Positions 40,121 to 42,096 of a stretch of 42,096 bases of DNA are shown here, piece by piece; positions within the stretch are counted from its first letter, which is position 1, and each line of letters starts with the position of its first letter. The notes under the pieces were generated by a model that was not told where the DNA came from, ran no database searches, and worked only from the letters and a program-made list of their open reading frames with translations. The translations under genes and the position numbers were made by a program. The stretch is from Rikenellaceae bacterium. Its GTDB lineage: Bacteria > Bacteroidota > Bacteroidia > Bacteroidales > Rikenellaceae. The DNA lies in assembly GCA_015059875.1 (NCBI GenBank), contig SUZQ01000014.1:1-42096 (forward strand), in the 5' to 3' direction.

Positions 40121-41974
40121 TTATCTCTCTTTTGTAAGAGGCTCGAAAGCTCGTGTTGTCATCTCGAAGCCTGCATTTTTGTAAAACTCCACAAATGTCA
40201 AACGCATAGGGTGTACGAATGACGAAATTGTAGACATAAAGAGGTTGATGGCGTGTCCCACAAAGAGGATAGCCGTAGCACCCAGAATCTGGAACACCGT
40301 ACCAACAGTAAACTGCTCGATACCTGCATCAAGTCCCGTAAGTCCCATAGCCAACGAGTTAAAGACCTGCGCCAACACACCACCCGACAAGCCGATAGCA
40401 AAGAGTCGGATATACGAAAGCACATCGCTCAACAATCCCGTTATATTATTATAGGTATCCCACAAGCCCGAAGCAAAGTTCTTCAAGAAGCCATAGAGCA
40501 AGATATACTCGATAGGCTTACGGCTCAAATCGTTCAGGAAGAGCATCATAAACAAGCCTACGCCCATAGCCACATAGAAGGCAACAGATGAGGTTGTAAA
40601 GCCCGGAATTACCCACGACTCGTTGAGCAGTTGCAAACCACCCGCCAAGCAGCCCGACACAAGCACGATAAACCAACCCAATGTAGAGAAGGTTGATTTA
40701 ATGCCAAAGTGGCTCGCCTTGAAGATAATGTTAAGCAACATACCGAACAGAATCTGGAATACTCCGAGAGCCAATGCCCACGAGAAGAACTCCGCCTGAA
40801 AATCGAACAACGCAGTAGGTATCGACATACCGAAGAGTGAGCCGGTAGCCAATCCGAAGAGCGTGGTTGCACCACCGCAAATCATCGTGAGGTAGGACAT
40901 CTTGCGCATCTTCTCGCCCATCAGCAATCGCATCAGGATACCAAGCAAGAGGATTATCGCACCATATCCCGCATCGTTCAAACAGATAGCGAAGAAGAGC
41001 ATATAGAACGGTGCAAAGAACGGAGTCATATCCAGAGTTCCGTACTTTGGCAAAGCGTACAAACCACCAATCAACTCGAACAAGCGAGCAAAGCGGTTGT
41101 TCTTCAACTTAACCGGTGTTTCGTCCTCCTCGGTTGGATTCTCCTTGATGTAGACAACATTCGGATACTCGTCAAGCACGGCATCAACCTGCTCCGAAGT
41201 AGCCTTCTCTGCCCAGCCCTCCATAACGAGCAACAAGCCCTCGGCAGCCTTATCTGCCGTAGCCTCAATGCGGACATCCTGCATCTTCGACTTCAAAGCA
41301 GCCAACTCCGCCTCAATCTCGGCACGGGCATCTACCACAGCACTCAAAACTCCATTTTGAGCCTTTACTGCAGCCTCATTCTGCTCGATTCGAGCCTTCA
41401 GCTCCGAGTTATTCATCGTCGGAGCCTTCTGCTCCTGCGCATCAATTGCAATCTCCTCCGAGCCATTGCCGATAACGACAAAGCGAACTTGCGCATCGTC
41501 CTCGCCTACAACGGCGATATTGAGGTTTGCACCCCACTCCTCGCTGCTCTTCTCGAAGGTTGATCTTTGTGCCGTAAAGTAGCGCAACACAACCCCACTC
41601 TCCGCCAACTTGGCAAGAGTCGAGCAGTCGAAATCGCCCCAAGCAAGCCACTCATCAAGCGACTTTTGCAAGCGAGCATTCTCCGACTTTGCACCAGCAA
41701 TTGCGGTCTGCGCCCTCTGATAAGCCTCGAAAACCCCGCCTTTCTCGATTTTTACGCCATCGGCGATATAGTCCTCGCTATTGGCAAACTGCTCCAACGC
41801 AGCGAGTGCCTTCGTGCGACTCTCGATAGCGGAAACAAGCTCTCTATCCGACTCGGTTGGTTCCCAACCCGAAGTGGTGATATCGACCATACCCAACTCA
41901 CGCAAACGCTCTATGAAACGCTCGCGCTCAGCCGAGAACAGCACGATATTGTATTTCATCATCTTTACAATCAT
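40121..41974 (-). CDS. atpI: V-type ATP synthase subunit I (stator a-subunit)
   Basis: This 617-residue protein has the two-part layout of V/A-type subunit I/a. The cytosolic half has two coiled-coil stretches (about 75-125 and 185-235). The membrane half (about 305-590) has seven or eight helices, including PFFAPFYMLFFAICLNDAGYGAI and SYIRLFAIGLSGGVLAQVFNSLA, which carries the essential arginine of the ion half-channel. It couples ion flow to rotation of the K ring in the inner membrane. Its ATG overlaps the subunit D stop (ATGA), so translation is probably coupled. Confidence 0.95.
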   Translation of the reverse strand: MIVKMMKYNIVLFSAERERFIERLRELGMVDITTSGWEPTESDRELVSAIESRTKALAALEQFANSEDYIADGVKIEKGGVFEAYQRAQTAIAGAKSENARLQKSLDEWLAWGDFDCSTLAKLAESGVVLRYFTAQRSTFEKSSEEWGANLNIAVVGEDDAQVRFVVIGNGSEEIAIDAQEQKAPTMNNSELKARIEQNEAAVKAQNGVLSAVVDARAEIEAELAALKSKMQDVRIEATADKAAEGLLLVMEGWAEKATSEQVDAVLDEYPNVVYIKENPTEEDETPVKLKNNRFARLFELIGGLYALPKYGTLDMTPFFAPFYMLFFAICLNDAGYGAIILLLGILMRLLMGEKMRKMSYLTMICGGATTLFGLATGSLFGMSIPTALFDFQAEFFSWALALGVFQILFGMLLNIIFKASHFGIKSTFSTLGWFIVLVSGCLAGGLQLLNESWVIPGFTTSSVAFYVAMGVGLFMMLFLNDLSRKPIEYILLYGFLKNFASGLWDTYNNITGLLSDVLSYIRLFAIGLSGGVLAQVFNSLAMGLTGLDAGIEQFTVGTVFQILGATAILFVGHAINLFMSTISSFVHPMRLTFVEFYKNAGFEMTTRAFEPLTKER

Positions 41975-42096
41975 CTCTCTCCGCCCTCCTTTGCGGCAGC
42001 CTGCTGGCGAGTTTTGACGATTTTCTGTGCCGATTTAGAGAGGTTCTCCTCGTCCTCCATAAATCGCTTAATCTTTCGTATAGCGTCCTCATACCC
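41971..42096 (-). CDS. atpD: V-type ATP synthase subunit D (partial, 3' end only)
   Basis: The frame enters from the right edge and ends in TGA overlapping the atpI start by four bases. The 41 visible residues (YEDAIRKIKRFMEDEENLSK, then SAQKIVKTRQQAAAKEGGER) match, from memory, the helical C-terminus of Bacteroidales subunit D. Subunit D is the central shaft that turns within the A3B3 head. The order D-I-K matches the usual Bacteroidota V-ATPase operon. Confidence 0.8.
   Translation of the reverse strand, partial: GYEDAIRKIKRFMEDEENLSKSAQKIVKTRQQAAAKEGGER

Overview
The window is chromosomal DNA from a member of the Bacteroidota, almost certainly Bacteroidales and probably a gut or host-associated anaerobe. 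The evidence is: promoters of the Bacteroidota type (-7 box TAnnTTTG) in front of many genes, starts without Shine-Dalgarno sequences, a type III glutamine synthetase, a BspA-like lipoprotein with a fimbrillin-like N-terminus, PSP1/RicT next to a GldH-like lipoprotein, a V-type ATPase operon, paired methylmalonyl-CoA mutase subunits and a DUF6259-type secreted protein. An Alistipes/Rikenellaceae-like host is my impression only. No rRNA, tRNA, CRISPR array, phage or intact insertion sequence was seen.

Layout. 1-4.1 kb (minus strand): secreted alpha/beta hydrolase, rarA, a four-helix-bundle (S23/IVP family) gene in an inverted-repeat cassette, and a class I aminotransferase. 4.2-6.2 kb (plus): membrane-anchored acyltransferase and a metallophosphoesterase. 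6.2-9.3 kb (minus): BspA-like leucine-rich-repeat lipoprotein preceded by a 40-residue ORF. 9.4-15.7 kb (minus): a long housekeeping run, rsfS-ftsH-cdsA-psd-AI-2E-family permease-riboflavin kinase-nucleosidase, joining ribosome silencing, membrane proteolysis and phosphatidylethanolamine synthesis. 15.9-16.8 kb: oxyR. 16.8-17.5 kb: repeat-rich intergenic DNA with a relic of a BspA-type gene. 17.5-22.2 kb (plus): trpS, a second inverted-repeat cassette (33-residue membrane peptide plus four-helix-bundle gene), a ClC channel, a HAD phosphatase and rnhA. 22.7-26.7 kb (minus): mutB-mutA, for succinate/propionate interconversion. 26.8-29 kb (minus): secreted DUF6259-like protein. 29.2-35.3 kb (plus): glnN, clpA, a MATE exporter. 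35.6-39.3 kb (plus): ricT-like, gldH-like, trmB, secreted hydrolase. 39.6-42.1 kb (minus): V-ATPase subunits D (partial), I and K.

The genes are mostly ordinary; the unusual material lies between them. (1) Tandem arrays of several unrelated 7-bp units (CGGAAAA, ATTGAGA, GCCATTA, TTGACAA/TTGATAA, ACTACTC) recur in intergenic DNA. They often begin inside the stop codon of the upstream gene or end 7-11 bp before a TAnnTTTG box. (2) Both four-helix-bundle genes sit inside cassettes bounded by inverted four-unit heptamer arrays (33 bp perfect; 35 bp with two mismatches). Each cassette fills the gap between two co-directional genes, and the two use different heptamers. (3) A structured element occurs at the 3' ends of three minus-strand genes (hydrolase, ftsH, atpK): a 27-28 nt core is enclosed by stems whose sequence differs between copies while pairing is kept. 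Points 2 and 3 are the best candidates for an undescribed system.
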